DNA from: Methylobacter luteus IMV-B-3098
GTDB taxonomy: Bacteria > Pseudomonadota > Gammaproteobacteria > Methylococcales > Methylomonadaceae
DNA length: 64,000 nt
NCBI RefSeq assembly: GCF_000427625.1
Contig: NZ_KE386569.1
Location: forward strand, 3,294,674 to 3,358,673
Reading direction: 5' to 3'
Part shown: in pieces, positions 9,224-18,156 of the stretch
Layout: each line of letters begins with the position of its first letter
Numbering within the stretch: the first letter of the stretch is position 1
Notes under the pieces: generated by a model
The model's database searches: none
What the model saw: only the letters and a program-made list of their open reading frames with translations
What the model was told of the DNA's origin: nothing
Made by a program: the position numbers and the translations under genes

Positions 9224-10135
9224 TTATACATGAAGGTTTTTATGCTGCTCGAGCCAAGCGCAGTGTTCTTCCTGCGAAGGGATTCCCAGACGAGCGCCTG
9301 TTTTTGTACAACAAAGCGCCCCGGCAGCGCTAGCGTAACGCAGAAGCTCAAGCCATTCCATATCTAAAGCTACAGCAGCGGCAAATGCGCCATGAAAGGC
9401 ATCGCCTGCGCCGGTAGTATCGATTGCGACGATCGGAAAAGCAGGCATGATGCCATGCTTTTTGCCTCGTTGCCAAAGCAGTCCTCTTTCGCCCAGCGTG
9501 ATGACGACGGAAGGGGCGACTTCCGCCAAGCGTGTTAAAGCTATTTCCGCGTCTCCGGCCCATTGTCGGGCGAATTTTTCCGAACAGACCAAATAATCGA
9601 CCTGGTTCATCAGGGCTAATGTGCCTTCATGGAGAGAACCCGCGTCTAATACGGTGGGAATGCGATCGCGGCGTGCACGCTCGGTCAAAGCTACGGATAA
9701 ATGCGGTTCATGGCCATCGAACAGAATCACTTTGGGCTTGACTGAAGAGAAGTCCACCGCGTTTGCAGGCAAGGCCTGGGTGCCGCCTTTGTAATTGATC
9801 AGGGCTCTTTTTCCATCCGGCTTGACCAATATTGTCGACAGCGGCGTAGGCGATGGTCCTCGCATGATGAAGCGGGTATCGACATCGCTTTCAACGAACT
9901 CACGGCTATGCTTGTCTCCATACAGGTCCTGGCCCAGATAGCCGGCGAAGGCTGCTTTGAGGCCCAGTCGCGAAACCATTACGGCCGCGTTAGCGGCCGG
10001 TCCGCCGCCACAGCCGACAAATCCGTCCGCAAAAATCTTTTCGTCTTCGGCCGGATGGTGCGAAACTGAGAAGATCAGATCATAAGAAGCATGGCCTACG
10101 CACAGTACGTCCACTTTCATTGGGCAAGTCGTCAT
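9224..10135 (-). CDS. PfkB-family carbohydrate kinase
   Basis: This is an ATP-dependent sugar kinase of the ribokinase/PfkB family. Seen are the N-terminal VLCVGHASYDLIF, the GGGPAANAAVMVSRLG motif with a glycine-rich substrate site, and the C-terminal signature DTTGAGDAFHGAFAAAVAL containing the catalytic Asp. The length of about 304 residues is normal. Starts at 10135 (ATG) or 10120 (ATG, MKVDVLCVG) are both possible, and neither has a clear ribosome site. It is divergent from dhaL. The substrate cannot be told; fructose, a sulfosugar or a nucleoside are all possible for this subgroup. Confidence 0.85.
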   Translation of the reverse strand: MTTCPMKVDVLCVGHASYDLIFSVSHHPAEDEKIFADGFVGCGGGPAANAAVMVSRLGLKAAFAGYLGQDLYGDKHSREFVESDVDTRFIMRGPSPTPLSTILVKPDGKRALINYKGGTQALPANAVDFSSVKPKVILFDGHEPHLSVALTERARRDRIPTVLDAGSLHEGTLALMNQVDYLVCSEKFARQWAGDAEIALTRLAEVAPSVVITLGERGLLWQRGKKHGIMPAFPIVAIDTTGAGDAFHGAFAAAVALDMEWLELLRYASAAGALCCTKTGARLGIPSQEEHCAWLEQHKNLHV

Positions 10136-10374
10136 TAAGTCAAAGTGATTCGATGTCAAAGAGGCCCTATATCAAGGGGTAATTTTGCAGGTTATCATTT
10201 CAGTGTATTTACTGGCAAGCCGGCGTCTTGATGGCCCAATAGCCAAGTTTTTTGCCCGCTTAATCGAAATGTCCTGATTTGCTTATTCGAGCATGGATCT
10301 GATATCTCAACTGGACAGACCCATAAATTGCACGCTATTCTCCAAGCTATCAATATTCTGAATTGGAAACAGTT

Positions 10375-11022
10375 ATGCAACTCACTCCTCAATTATTGCC
10401 GAACCTGATTCAGGCCATAGCAGATGTGATCGAAAATAATGCCGAAGAGGTAACCGCTCTGGACCAAGCTATTGGCGACGGCGATCATGTAATTAACTTG
10501 CAACGTGGCATCCAAGCCCTCATAGCGCAAAGCGTCGAATTAAGCCAGTCGGATTGGGCTACTGCCTGGCAGAAAATCGGCATGACATTGATGACGACTG
10601 TAGGTGGTGCGTCGGGCTCGCTATATGGCACCCTGTTTATGGCCATGAGCAAAGCCTCTCGCGAGCGGTCTTTGACTCTATCTACTTTTGCAGAGGTTTA
10701 TGCTCAGGGAGTGGAAGCCGTCAAGCAAAGAGGGAAGGCTGACGTCGGGGAAAAAACCATGCTCGATGTTTTGATCCCTGTGGCGGATAGCTTGCGGCAA
10801 TCATCGGTGGAGGCTGTTGAGCTGCCTGTGGCGCTGACCAAACTGACAGATGTTGCGCTCGCTGGCATGGAGTCCACACGCGACATGCTGGCGACTAAAG
10901 GGCGCGCCTCTTTTCTGGAAGAGCGGAGCAGAGGACATGTTGATGCAGGCGCTAAAACTGCTCAGTTAATGATTTGCGCGATAGTCGCTGTGCTGGTCGA
11001 GCGCTTAACAACCCCAGCGTAA
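10375..11022 (+). CDS. dhaL: dihydroxyacetone kinase subunit DhaL
   Basis: This is the nucleotide-binding subunit of a two-part dihydroxyacetone kinase. The 215-residue protein has Asp30, Asp35 and Asp37 in LDQAIGDGDH, at the same positions as the metal-binding aspartates of E. coli DhaL, followed by a glycine-rich TVGGASGSLYG loop near 71-81. The ATG at 10375 gives the family N-terminus. The gene runs toward dhaK and its last 18 bp overlap the end of dhaK, so the two subunits are convergent rather than co-transcribed. No DhaM phosphotransfer subunit is visible in the window. Confidence 0.85.
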   Translation: MQLTPQLLPNLIQAIADVIENNAEEVTALDQAIGDGDHVINLQRGIQALIAQSVELSQSDWATAWQKIGMTLMTTVGGASGSLYGTLFMAMSKASRERSLTLSTFAEVYAQGVEAVKQRGKADVGEKTMLDVLIPVADSLRQSSVEAVELPVALTKLTDVALAGMESTRDMLATKGRASFLEERSRGHVDAGAKTAQLMICAIVAVLVERLTTPA

Positions 11023-11994
11023 AGCCGCGGTATGGACTGGCGCATCCCATAGATGAATCAGTTCGTCATCAAGCAGTGTCAGTGTAACCGAGCAACCGGC
11101 CATATCGAGTGACGTGGTATAGTTGCCGACCAAGGAGCGGCAAATGTTGATGCCGTGTTTTTCAAAGAAACTGGCGGCCAAGTCATAAACCAGATGCAAT
11201 TCCATCAATGGTGTAGCTCCGAACCCATTGATATGTAATAACGCGGGCTGGCCTTTTTGCGGCTTCAGCTCTTCATCAATGGCTTGAGCCAGATGTTCGA
11301 CAATTTCGGTGGCGCTGGCTAATGCCATTGTTTCACGCCCACGCTCGCCATGTATGCCGACGCCCATTTCCATTTCGTTGTCGCCGATAGTAAATGTAGG
11401 CTTGCCGAGAGCCGGCACTGTGCAGCTGCTCAGTGCCACGCCCATGGATGCCGTAGCTAGATTGACGCGCTCGCCGAGCGCTTTACAGGTAGCCAAGTCT
11501 GCACTGTTTTCCGCCGCCGCGCCGACGATTTTTTCCACGATTAATGTGCCTGCTACGCCGCGCCGTCCGGTGCTGTGAGTTCTGGGCAATGATACATCAT
11601 CGTTTATCAAGACGGTTTCGTGAGGACAATCCAGTATTTCCGAAGCAATCTCGAAATTCATGACATCCCCGGCATAATTTTTGACGATGAACAAGACACC
11701 GCCGCCATTTTCGACAGTCTGTGCGGCGGCCAGCATTTGATCAGGCGTAGGGGAGGTGAAAATCTGACCGGGACAGGCAGCATCCAGCATGCCCCGTCCG
11801 ACAAAACCGGTATGCAGAGGCTCATGGCCTGAGCCGCCGCCGGAAATCAGCGCGACCTTGCCAGGGGCAGTAGCGGTTATGCGTCTGACAAAATGCGGCT
11901 GGGCATTGAACTGGATGATATCAGCATGAGCCCTAGCGAAACCGCGTAGACTTTCGTCGAGCAGCGTGTCAGTACTGTTAATGAATTTTTTCAT
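11005..11994 (-). CDS. dhaK: dihydroxyacetone kinase subunit DhaK
   Basis: This is the substrate-binding subunit that forms a hemiaminal with dihydroxyacetone. The ATG at 11994 (MKKFINSTDTLLDESLRGF) gives a 329-residue protein, matching family length. An in-frame start at 12054 would add 20 unrelated residues. Key features are VALISGGGSGHEPLHTGFVG near 43-62, IVKNYAGDVMNFEIA, and the catalytic His in GVGIHGERG. The C-terminus LWDAPVHTAALRWGC is typical. It is tail-to-tail with dhaL and overlaps it by 18 bp. Dihydroxyacetone or another C3-C4 ketose is the expected substrate. Confidence 0.88.
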   Translation of the reverse strand: MKKFINSTDTLLDESLRGFARAHADIIQFNAQPHFVRRITATAPGKVALISGGGSGHEPLHTGFVGRGMLDAACPGQIFTSPTPDQMLAAAQTVENGGGVLFIVKNYAGDVMNFEIASEILDCPHETVLINDDVSLPRTHSTGRRGVAGTLIVEKIVGAAAENSADLATCKALGERVNLATASMGVALSSCTVPALGKPTFTIGDNEMEMGVGIHGERGRETMALASATEIVEHLAQAIDEELKPQKGQPALLHINGFGATPLMELHLVYDLAASFFEKHGINICRSLVGNYTTSLDMAGCSVTLTLLDDELIHLWDAPVHTAALRWGC

Positions 11995-12052
11995 TGCGGC
12001 GACTCCGGTGTTTTTTGTTTTACTTATGGTAGCGTGTGCCGATAATACGATC

Positions 12053-12075
12053 AATCAGCTTCCGAGAGGCTGATT
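12053..12075. terminator. hairpin between dhaK start and HAD gene end
   Basis: Arms AATCAGC (12053-12059) and GCTGATT (12069-12075) form a 7-bp stem, with TTTATT following on the plus strand. It lies 29 bp after the stop of the HAD phosphatase gene, which reads on the minus strand. In that direction the T-run is short. Confidence 0.45.
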
Positions 12076-12103
12076 TTTATTATAGTTACAGGAGATGTTC
12101 GGC

Positions 12104-12937
12104 TTAACCAAGCAATGCCTGGGTTATAGTGCGGATATCGGGCATGATCCAGGTCGGCTGATAATCCGACTTTTGCAGGTCATCTTCGGTAGAGATGCCC
12201 GACAGCACTAGGAGACTGCGTATGCCGGTACGAACAGCACCCAGAATATCCGTCTCCAGCCGGTCGCCAATCGCCACCGTTTGCGATGGATCAGCACCCA
12301 GTAAAGAGAGGGCTTGTTGATACATGATCGGTTCCGGTTTGCCTATGATGGTGGGCGTCACGCCGGTGGCAACCTTAAGGGCGGCCAGAATGGCGCCATT
12401 GCCATGTGTGATGCCGTGCTCTGTCGGTAATGTGGTGTCGGCATTCGTTCCTATGAAGGCCGCGCCTGCCCGAATATTTAATGTCGCTGTCGCCAGTTTG
12501 TCCCAGGTCAGCGTTTGGTCCTTGCCACAGACAACAATGTGAGCCCCCAGGTTGGGTGTTTCCTTGCTGCTATCGTTGACTTCATAAAGTCCTGTAAGTG
12601 TAAAGCCTTGATCCAGAAGTGGTTGCCTGAGTCCGTCTTCGCCGACAATAAATACTCGGGTTGTCTCCGGGTTGTTATGTTCAGCCAGGTACAGTGCCGT
12701 TGCAGTGGCTGAAGTCAAAATATTATCGCGGGTAACGGTCGTCACGCCCATGCGTGCGAGTTTCGTTACATATTGTTCTCGAGTCAGGCTAGCGTTATTG
12801 GTTGCCAGAATGAATCGGATCTGATGATCATGCAAGGCTTGAAAAAAGTCCTGTAATCCTGGTTGCGGTTGTTCGCCGTGCCATAAAACGCCATCCATAT
12901 CGATGATAAAGGCGCGAATATTAGTAAAAGGTTCCAT
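12104..12937 (-). CDS. HAD-superfamily hydrolase, NagD/IIA subfamily
   Basis: A 277-residue cytoplasmic phosphatase. It has HAD motif I as FIIDMDGVLWHG (nucleophile and acid/base Asp in DxD) near residues 11-22, motif II in FILATNNAS near 38-46, and a late IIGKPEP with VAIGDRLETDI (motifs III and IV) near 195-228. The cap arrangement and spacing fit the class IIA group that includes NagD, 4-nitrophenylphosphatase and phosphoglycolate phosphatase. It sits upstream of dhaK on the same strand, which would suit a triose or glycolyl phosphate substrate, but this is inference. Confidence 0.85.
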   Translation of the reverse strand: MEPFTNIRAFIIDMDGVLWHGEQPQPGLQDFFQALHDHQIRFILATNNASLTREQYVTKLARMGVTTVTRDNILTSATATALYLAEHNNPETTRVFIVGEDGLRQPLLDQGFTLTGLYEVNDSSKETPNLGAHIVVCGKDQTLTWDKLATATLNIRAGAAFIGTNADTTLPTEHGITHGNGAILAALKVATGVTPTIIGKPEPIMYQQALSLLGADPSQTVAIGDRLETDILGAVRTGIRSLLVLSGISTEDDLQKSDYQPTWIMPDIRTITQALLG

Positions 12938-13460
12938 CAGAAAATCTCTCGATAGTAAATTGTGTTGAATCGGTTCTGCAATACTGAAGTTAGGTATAGT
13001 CTAGTGCTTTGCCGTAAGAAAGGATTGGGTACAATATAATGAAAGCGAGCCAAGCCGTTCCGGATATTCTCCTGCCTCAATTCATTGGCTGTCATTAAGT
13101 AGTTTGTTCAAAGAGTATGGCGGTCGTCTTGTTTCGGATTGCATTTTCAAGACATTTTACTTCATAGTCCAAAGTCTTGCGCATTAGGCTCATTCAATTT
13201 GTTTGCATGAAAATGTATAAAGGGATGGTGTCGACCCTTGGTTGCGAAATTTTTTAGAATAGCTGGTGCAACCAAGCTGATCCATATGTAAAAAATGCGT
13301 AATTGCATAATTAATATTATTAGTCTAAATACGCTCGACCAGTTCTCATCCTTACACTGCCGTCGGGATTGGGCATTGACAGCCGTCCCCTTTCTAATTT
13401 ACAGTTAGCATCGCATTAAATTTATGTAACCAAACTATAAAAACATATCGGAGCACGATC
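12938..13460 (+). promoter_or_regulatory. 523-bp upstream region of hps-phi
   Basis: No gene is visible. A TTGACA hexamer at 13376-13381 is followed 16-17 bp later by a weak TTTACA/TTACAG element, a candidate sigma-70 promoter. GGAG at 13450-13453 is the ribosome site of hps. The segment 13180-13330 is AT-rich. The long leader suggests regulation of this highly expressed pair, but no operator is recognisable. Confidence 0.4.
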
Positions 13461-14108
13461 ATGGCAAAACCATTAATTCAAATGGCATTAGATTCATTAG
13501 ATTTCAACGCAACAGTTGCACTTGCAGAGCAAGTAGCGCCACATGTTGACATTTTTGAAATCGGAACACCATGCATTAAGCATAACGGCATCAATCTGGT
13601 TAAAGACTTGAGAAACAGATTTCCAGATAAATTGCTTTTAGTTGACCTGAAAACAATGGACGCTGGCGAGTACGAAGCAACACCTTTCTATGCAGCAGGT
13701 GCTGATATTTGTACAGTTCTGGGCGTATCTGGTCTTGCAACTTGTGCTGGTGTTATCAAAGCGGCTAATGCTCACGGTGCGGAAGCCCAAATCGACTTGA
13801 TCAACGTTGAAGATAAAGTAGCATGTGCACGCGCTACTGCCGAAATGGGTGCTCACATCATGGGTATCCACACTGGTCTTGACGCACAAGCAGCAGGCCA
13901 TACTCCATTCAGCGACTTGAACGATATCGCTAGATTAGGCTTAAACGTCAGAATTTCAGTAGCCGGCGGTATTAAACAATCTACTGTTCAAGATGTTGTA
14001 AAATCTGGCGCAAACATTATTGTTGTCGGCGCAGCAATCTACGGTGCTCCTTCCCCTGCTGAAGCAGCTCGTGAAATTCGTCAATTGGTTCATGCAGTTA
14101 GGGTATAA
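13461..14108 (+). CDS. hxlA: 3-hexulose-6-phosphate synthase
   Basis: This key RuMP enzyme condenses formaldehyde with ribulose 5-phosphate to hexulose 6-phosphate. It is a 215-residue TIM-barrel protein of the orotidine decarboxylase/HPS family, with the family motif LLVDLKTMDAGEYEA near residues 59-73 containing the metal and catalytic residues, GIHTGLDAQAAG near 134-145 and SVAGGIKQ near 172-179. It is followed after 2 bp by the isomerase gene, so the two are co-translated. Codon use is smoother and less GC-rich than in neighbouring genes, which suits high expression. Confidence 0.97.
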   Translation: MAKPLIQMALDSLDFNATVALAEQVAPHVDIFEIGTPCIKHNGINLVKDLRNRFPDKLLLVDLKTMDAGEYEATPFYAAGADICTVLGVSGLATCAGVIKAANAHGAEAQIDLINVEDKVACARATAEMGAHIMGIHTGLDAQAAGHTPFSDLNDIARLGLNVRISVAGGIKQSTVQDVVKSGANIIVVGAAIYGAPSPAEAAREIRQLVHAVRV

Positions 14109-14110
14109 GT

Positions 14111-14644
14111 ATGCATCAGCAACTTATCATAGATAAAATTTCCGGTATTCTGGCAGCTACAGACGACTCATACGATGAAAAGCTGACTGCAATGCTTGAT
14201 AAAGCATCCCGCATCTTTGTTTCAGGCGCAGGCCGGTCAGGTTTGATCGGAAGATTTTTCGCCATGAGACTGATGCACAGCGGTTATGATGTGAGTGTCG
14301 TTGGTGAGATTGTTACACCGAGCATTAAAAAAGGTGACCTGCTGATCATTATCTCAGGCTCCGGAGAAACTGAACAATTGGTGGCCTTCACCAAACGCGC
14401 TAAAGAAATAGGCGCTCAAATTGTTTTAATCTCGGCGAAAAGCGACTCAACTATTGGCGATATGGCAGATGCGGTATTCCAAATCGGCAACCCTGAACAA
14501 TATGGTAAAGTTGTCGGTATGCCAATGGGAACGGTATTTGAATTGTCCACGTTATTCTTTTTGGAAGCTTTAATTTCTCATGTTATACATGAAAAAGGAA
14601 TTCCTGAGGAAGAAATGAGGTCAAGGCACGCTAACTTAGAGTAG
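14111..14644 (+). CDS. hxlB: 6-phospho-3-hexuloisomerase
   Basis: It converts hexulose 6-phosphate to fructose 6-phosphate, the second RuMP step. The 177-residue SIS-domain protein shows FVSGAGRSGLIGRFFAMRL near residues 36-54, IISGSGETEQLVAF near 80-93 and a C-terminal glutamate/histidine tail (EEEMRSRHANLE) typical of the family. It begins 2 bp after the hps stop and ends just before a strong terminator. Both enzymes act in the cytoplasm. Confidence 0.97.
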   Translation: MHQQLIIDKISGILAATDDSYDEKLTAMLDKASRIFVSGAGRSGLIGRFFAMRLMHSGYDVSVVGEIVTPSIKKGDLLIIISGSGETEQLVAFTKRAKEIGAQIVLISAKSDSTIGDMADAVFQIGNPEQYGKVVGMPMGTVFELSTLFFLEALISHVIHEKGIPEEEMRSRHANLE

Positions 14645-14651
14645 CGATAAA

Positions 14652-14684
14652 AAAACGAGTGGCCGCAGTCTCACCACTCGTTTT
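14652..14684 (+). terminator. terminator of hxlA-hxlB
   Basis: An 11-bp perfect stem (14652-14662 with 14674-14684) ends in TTTT and begins 7 bp after the hxlB stop. This closes the two-gene RuMP operon and separates it from tkt. Confidence 0.85.
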
Positions 14685-14887
14685 AACCGTATCAGATGTC
14701 AGATATCGAAATTATTTCGTGACAAAGTTGATAGGGCTGATTAATTCATCATTTATACTCAACGCAGATCAAAATTCGGATATTTTATTCTCTTAATCAT
14801 AACCGCAAAATAGACGGTAAGAAGAGACATAATGATCCGAGTTTTGGTCTGTAAATATTTTAGAAATTTATCTCTAAGGAGAAGAAT

Positions 14888-16882
14888 ATGACTTCGCGCC
14901 GAGAATTAGCGAACGCCATACGCGCTTTGAGCATGGATGCCGTACAGAAAGCAAACTCTGGTCACCCAGGTGCCCCTATGGGCATGGCGGACATTGCTGA
15001 AGTTTTGTGGAATGACTTCATGCGTCATAACCCGACCAATCCAAAATGGTCAAACCGCGACCGCTTCGTTCTTTCTAACGGTCATGGTTCAATGCTGATT
15101 TATTCCCTGCTGCATCTGACCGGGTATGATCTATCTATCGAAGATCTGAAGAACTTCCGTCAACTTCATTCTAAAACAGCAGGCCATCCTGAATACGGCT
15201 ACGCACCCGGCGTTGAAACCACTACCGGTCCATTAGGTCAAGGTATTACCAATGCTGTGGGCATGGCAATCGCTGAAAAAGCATTGGCTGCTGAATTTAA
15301 TAGACCCGACCATAAAGTTGTTGACCATCACACTTACGTGTTTATGGGAGACGGTTGTTTAATGGAAGGTATCTCACACGAGGCTTGTTCCTTGGCAGGT
15401 ACCTTAGGCTTGGGTAATCTGATTGCATTCTGGGATGACAATGGCATTTCCATTGACGGTCATGTAGAAGGCTGGTTTACCGATAATACGCCAATGCGTT
15501 TTGAAGCTTATGGCTGGCATGTAATTCCTGATGTTGATGGCCATGATTCTCAAGCTATTTTGAAAGCGATCGAGATGGCTAAAGCGATGACCGATAAGCC
15601 AACGTTAATCTGCTGCAAAACAACAATTGGCTTTGGATCGCCTAATAAAAAAGGTAGTCATGCATGTCACGGAGCTCCTCTGGGCCAAGATGAAATCAAC
15701 CTGACCAAGGCCGCTTTGGGTTGGGATCATGATGCGTTTGAGGTTCCGGCTAATGTTTATGCTGGTTGGGATGCGAAAGCTAAAGGTGCTAAAACTGAGC
15801 AGGAATGGAATGAAAAATTTGCCGCTTATAAGGCGGCCTATCCTGAATTGGCAGCTGAATATGAGCGTCGTATGTCTGGTGAACTGCCAAGTAACTGGAC
15901 TGCGGAAGCAGATAAATTTGTTAATGCTGTCAATGATGAAGCTAAAACTACGGCTACACGTCTTTCTTCATTGGCTTCGATTGAAGGTTATGCAAAAGTA
16001 CTGCCTGAGATTTTCGGTGGTTCAGCTGATTTAGGTTGCTCTAACATGACCGAATGGTCAGGTTACAGACCGATGCGTGCAGATAAACCGCATGCCAACT
16101 ACATCAACTATGGTGTGCGTGAATTTGGTATGTCGGCTATCATGAACGGCTTGGCATTGCATGGCGGCGTTATCCCATTCGGTGCGACTTTCCTGATGTT
16201 TTCAGAATATGCACGTAATGCACTGCGCATGGCAGCATTAATGAAGATCCGTTCGATCTTTGTTTATACGCATGACTCTATCGGATTGGGCGAAGACGGT
16301 CCAACGCATCAACCGATCGAGCAAACCGCTACATTGCGTATGATTCCAAATATGCAGGTATGGCGTCCATGCGATGCGGTGGAAACCGCCGTATCATGGA
16401 GATCTGCTATTGAGCGTAAAGACGGGCCTTCAATTTTGGTATTCTCACGTCAAAACCTTCCACATGTGCCTCGTACTCAAGAACAAATTAGCGCTATTTC
16501 TCGTGGTGGCTATGTTCTGAAAGACAGCGATGGCCAGCCCGAAGCCATCATCATCGCTACCGGTTCTGAAGTTGAACTGGCGCTGAAAGCCGCTGAGGAG
16601 TTGACAGCTAAGGGCCGGAAAATTCGTGTGGTCTCTATGCCTTCTACTAACATTTTCGACGCTCAAGATGCTGCATATCGCGAGTCGGTATTGCCATCTG
16701 CTGTAAGCAAACGTGTAGTAGTCGAAGCTGGAGTGAGCAATGGCTGGTGGAAATACGTTGGCACCAACGGCAAGATCGTAGGTCTTGATCGTTTTGGTGA
16801 ATCGGCACCAGCGGGAGTACTCTTCAAAGAGTTCGGCTTCACCGTTGAAAACGTAGTCAAAAACGTAGAAGCAGTACTTTAA
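14888..16882 (+). CDS. tkt: transketolase
   Basis: It transfers two-carbon units between sugar phosphates with thiamine diphosphate and regenerates pentose phosphates for formaldehyde fixation. The 664-residue length is standard. Motifs are the substrate-loop [19 protein letters not shown] near 24-42, [14 protein letters not shown] near 115-128, the ThDP motif beginning GDGCLMEG near 155, and the C-terminal-domain signature [12 protein letters not shown] near 464-475. AAGGAG lies 8 bp before the ATG. It is separated from hxlB by a terminator and a 200-bp leader and from the next gene by a structured region. Confidence 0.97.
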   Translation: MTSRRELANAIRALSMDAVQKANSGHPGAPMGMADIAEVLWNDFMRHNPTNPKWSNRDRFVLSNGHGSMLIYSLLHLTGYDLSIEDLKNFRQLHSKTAGHPEYGYAPGVETTTGPLGQGITNAVGMAIAEKALAAEFNRPDHKVVDHHTYVFMGDGCLMEGISHEACSLAGTLGLGNLIAFWDDNGISIDGHVEGWFTDNTPMRFEAYGWHVIPDVDGHDSQAILKAIEMAKAMTDKPTLICCKTTIGFGSPNKKGSHACHGAPLGQDEINLTKAALGWDHDAFEVPANVYAGWDAKAKGAKTEQEWNEKFAAYKAAYPELAAEYERRMSGELPSNWTAEADKFVNAVNDEAKTTATRLSSLASIEGYAKVLPEIFGGSADLGCSNMTEWSGYRPMRADKPHANYINYGVREFGMSAIMNGLALHGGVIPFGATFLMFSEYARNALRMAALMKIRSIFVYTHDSIGLGEDGPTHQPIEQTATLRMIPNMQVWRPCDAVETAVSWRSAIERKDGPSILVFSRQNLPHVPRTQEQISAISRGGYVLKDSDGQPEAIIIATGSEVELALKAAEELTAKGRKIRVVSMPSTNIFDAQDAAYRESVLPSAVSKRVVVEAGVSNGWWKYVGTNGKIVGLDRFGESAPAGVLFKEFGFTVENVVKNVEAVL

Positions 16883-16916
16883 TTTAAAAGTAAATATACA
16901 CTATAAATTTGGCGAG

Positions 16917-16969
16917 GGGCTCCCTTTATATCCGGAGGAAACTAATTGTCCTCCAGTCTTAGGGAGCCC
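16917..16969 (+). other. two-stem RNA structure between tkt and the repeat protein gene
   Basis: An outer 9-bp stem (GGGCTCCCT 16917-16925 with AGGGAGCCC 16961-16969) encloses an inner 6-bp stem (GGAGGA 16934-16939 with TCCTCC 16949-16954). There is no T-run, so it may be an RNA-stability or leader element rather than a simple terminator. It also presents a GGAGGA sequence in a base-paired arm. Confidence 0.5.
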
Positions 16970-17001
16970 AATTCGCTTATTACGACTCATAGGTGAACAA
17001 C

Positions 17002-17694
17002 GTGAAAATGAATAATTTGACGACAGGTGTGCTTGCGGCACTGCTGCTAGCCAGTCCCATAGCGGGAGCAGAAACTGAATATCCTGCATCCGACTTCAAA
17101 CCGAAGGTTCTTTATAAGGATGCTGAATACAAACATACTCAGTCTTCTGCATCATCCGCTTCAGCCGAAAAATCCAAACCAGCTGCCGCAGAAACTACTA
17201 AACCAGATGCAAAATATCCTGCTGCAACTTTCAAGCCGGAAGTTGTTTATAAAGATGCTGAATATAAGCATACTCAGTCCGCTCCTAGTGCTCCAGCATC
17301 AAAATCAGCTTCTACTGAAGAATCAGGATCAACTGGCGCGGTAGCTACCACAGAAAAGAAAGAAGAACAATCAATGACTAACTATTTGGTCGGTTTAGGT
17401 GCTTTTGCACTGGCTGGACTGTTTTTCTTTGGTAGAAAACCTAAAGACCAAGTTGAAAAAGCTGCTCCTGTATATTCCAGAGACGCTAGTGGACTTACCG
17501 GTGTTGCCAGATATCTGAACGAGCAAGAAGCTGCTTCAGCAACTGGAGTTACCAAATATCTGAATAAACAGACTGCGTTTGAAGAACCAGCTGCAACTGC
17601 TACAGCTTCAGTAACTGGTGTTGCTAAGTATTTGGATAAAAAGTCAGAAGCAGATGTAACCGGAGTAGAAAAATATCTGCGCAAGCAAGGTTAA
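17002..17694 (+). CDS. unknown exported, membrane-anchored protein with two repeat types
   Basis: The predicted product has 230 residues. GTG at 17002 has AGGTGA 5 bp upstream and gives a lysine before the hydrophobic signal segment; ATG at 17008 and GTG at 16993 are alternatives. Numbered from 17002, a signal peptide covers residues 1-23. Two near-identical repeats of about 22 residues (FKPxVxYKDAEYKHTQS) lie at 27-48 and 72-93 with Ala/Ser/Pro linkers. A membrane helix spans about 128-144, followed by GRKPKD. Four copies of TGVxKYLxKQ lie at 166-175, 181-190, 205-214 and 220-229. The first repeats should be periplasmic and the TGV repeats cytoplasmic. No function is known to me. Its place between tkt and tal suggests a link to one-carbon metabolism or membranes. 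Confidence 0.8.
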   Translation: MKMNNLTTGVLAALLLASPIAGAETEYPASDFKPKVLYKDAEYKHTQSSASSASAEKSKPAAAETTKPDAKYPAATFKPEVVYKDAEYKHTQSAPSAPASKSASTEESGSTGAVATTEKKEEQSMTNYLVGLGAFALAGLFFFGRKPKDQVEKAAPVYSRDASGLTGVARYLNEQEAASATGVTKYLNKQTAFEEPAATATASVTGVAKYLDKKSEADVTGVEKYLRKQG

Positions 17695-18156
17695 TAACAT
17701 ACCTGAAATCCGGGGCATATCCGCTGCCTCAAATCCAAGAGAACTAGGTCCTTACTTATACAAGAGTGCCTTAAAGTGCTCGACTGGTGTGACTGCCCCC
17801 GAATATTCGAGGGCAGTGGCCTTCTTCTTGACGCGAAGCGGAAGAAATAAAAAGCGCTCAAGTTGCGTTGAGTTATCATCGACTGATATCAGATTCGTGT
17901 CAGCAGCATTCTATAAATAGATGCAGCAATCGTCGTCATATTTCGATTGAAATCGAATGGCTCCATTCCGGAAACATCGCTAATAAAATTGCAATTCCCG
18001 ATATTTCTTAACTTAGGATTGAGGTAAGATATACGCCCGGATTTACTTCAATGGTGAATTCTCCGCCCACAGTCTAACTACTGCATTCCAATACGTTTAG
18101 ATTATAATGAGCGGCTCTACGGATTTTTTTAAATTTGAAAACGAAAGGTACCATTT
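17695..18156 (+). other. gap before tal with a hairpin at 17792-17817
   Basis: No gene is visible. ACTGCCC (17792-17798) pairs with GGGCAGT (17811-17817) around a 12-nt loop containing CGAATATTCG, followed by a pyrimidine-rich tract (CCTTCTTCTT). This is a probable terminator for the preceding gene. The tal promoter should lie in the AT-rich stretch 18000-18130. Confidence 0.45.
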
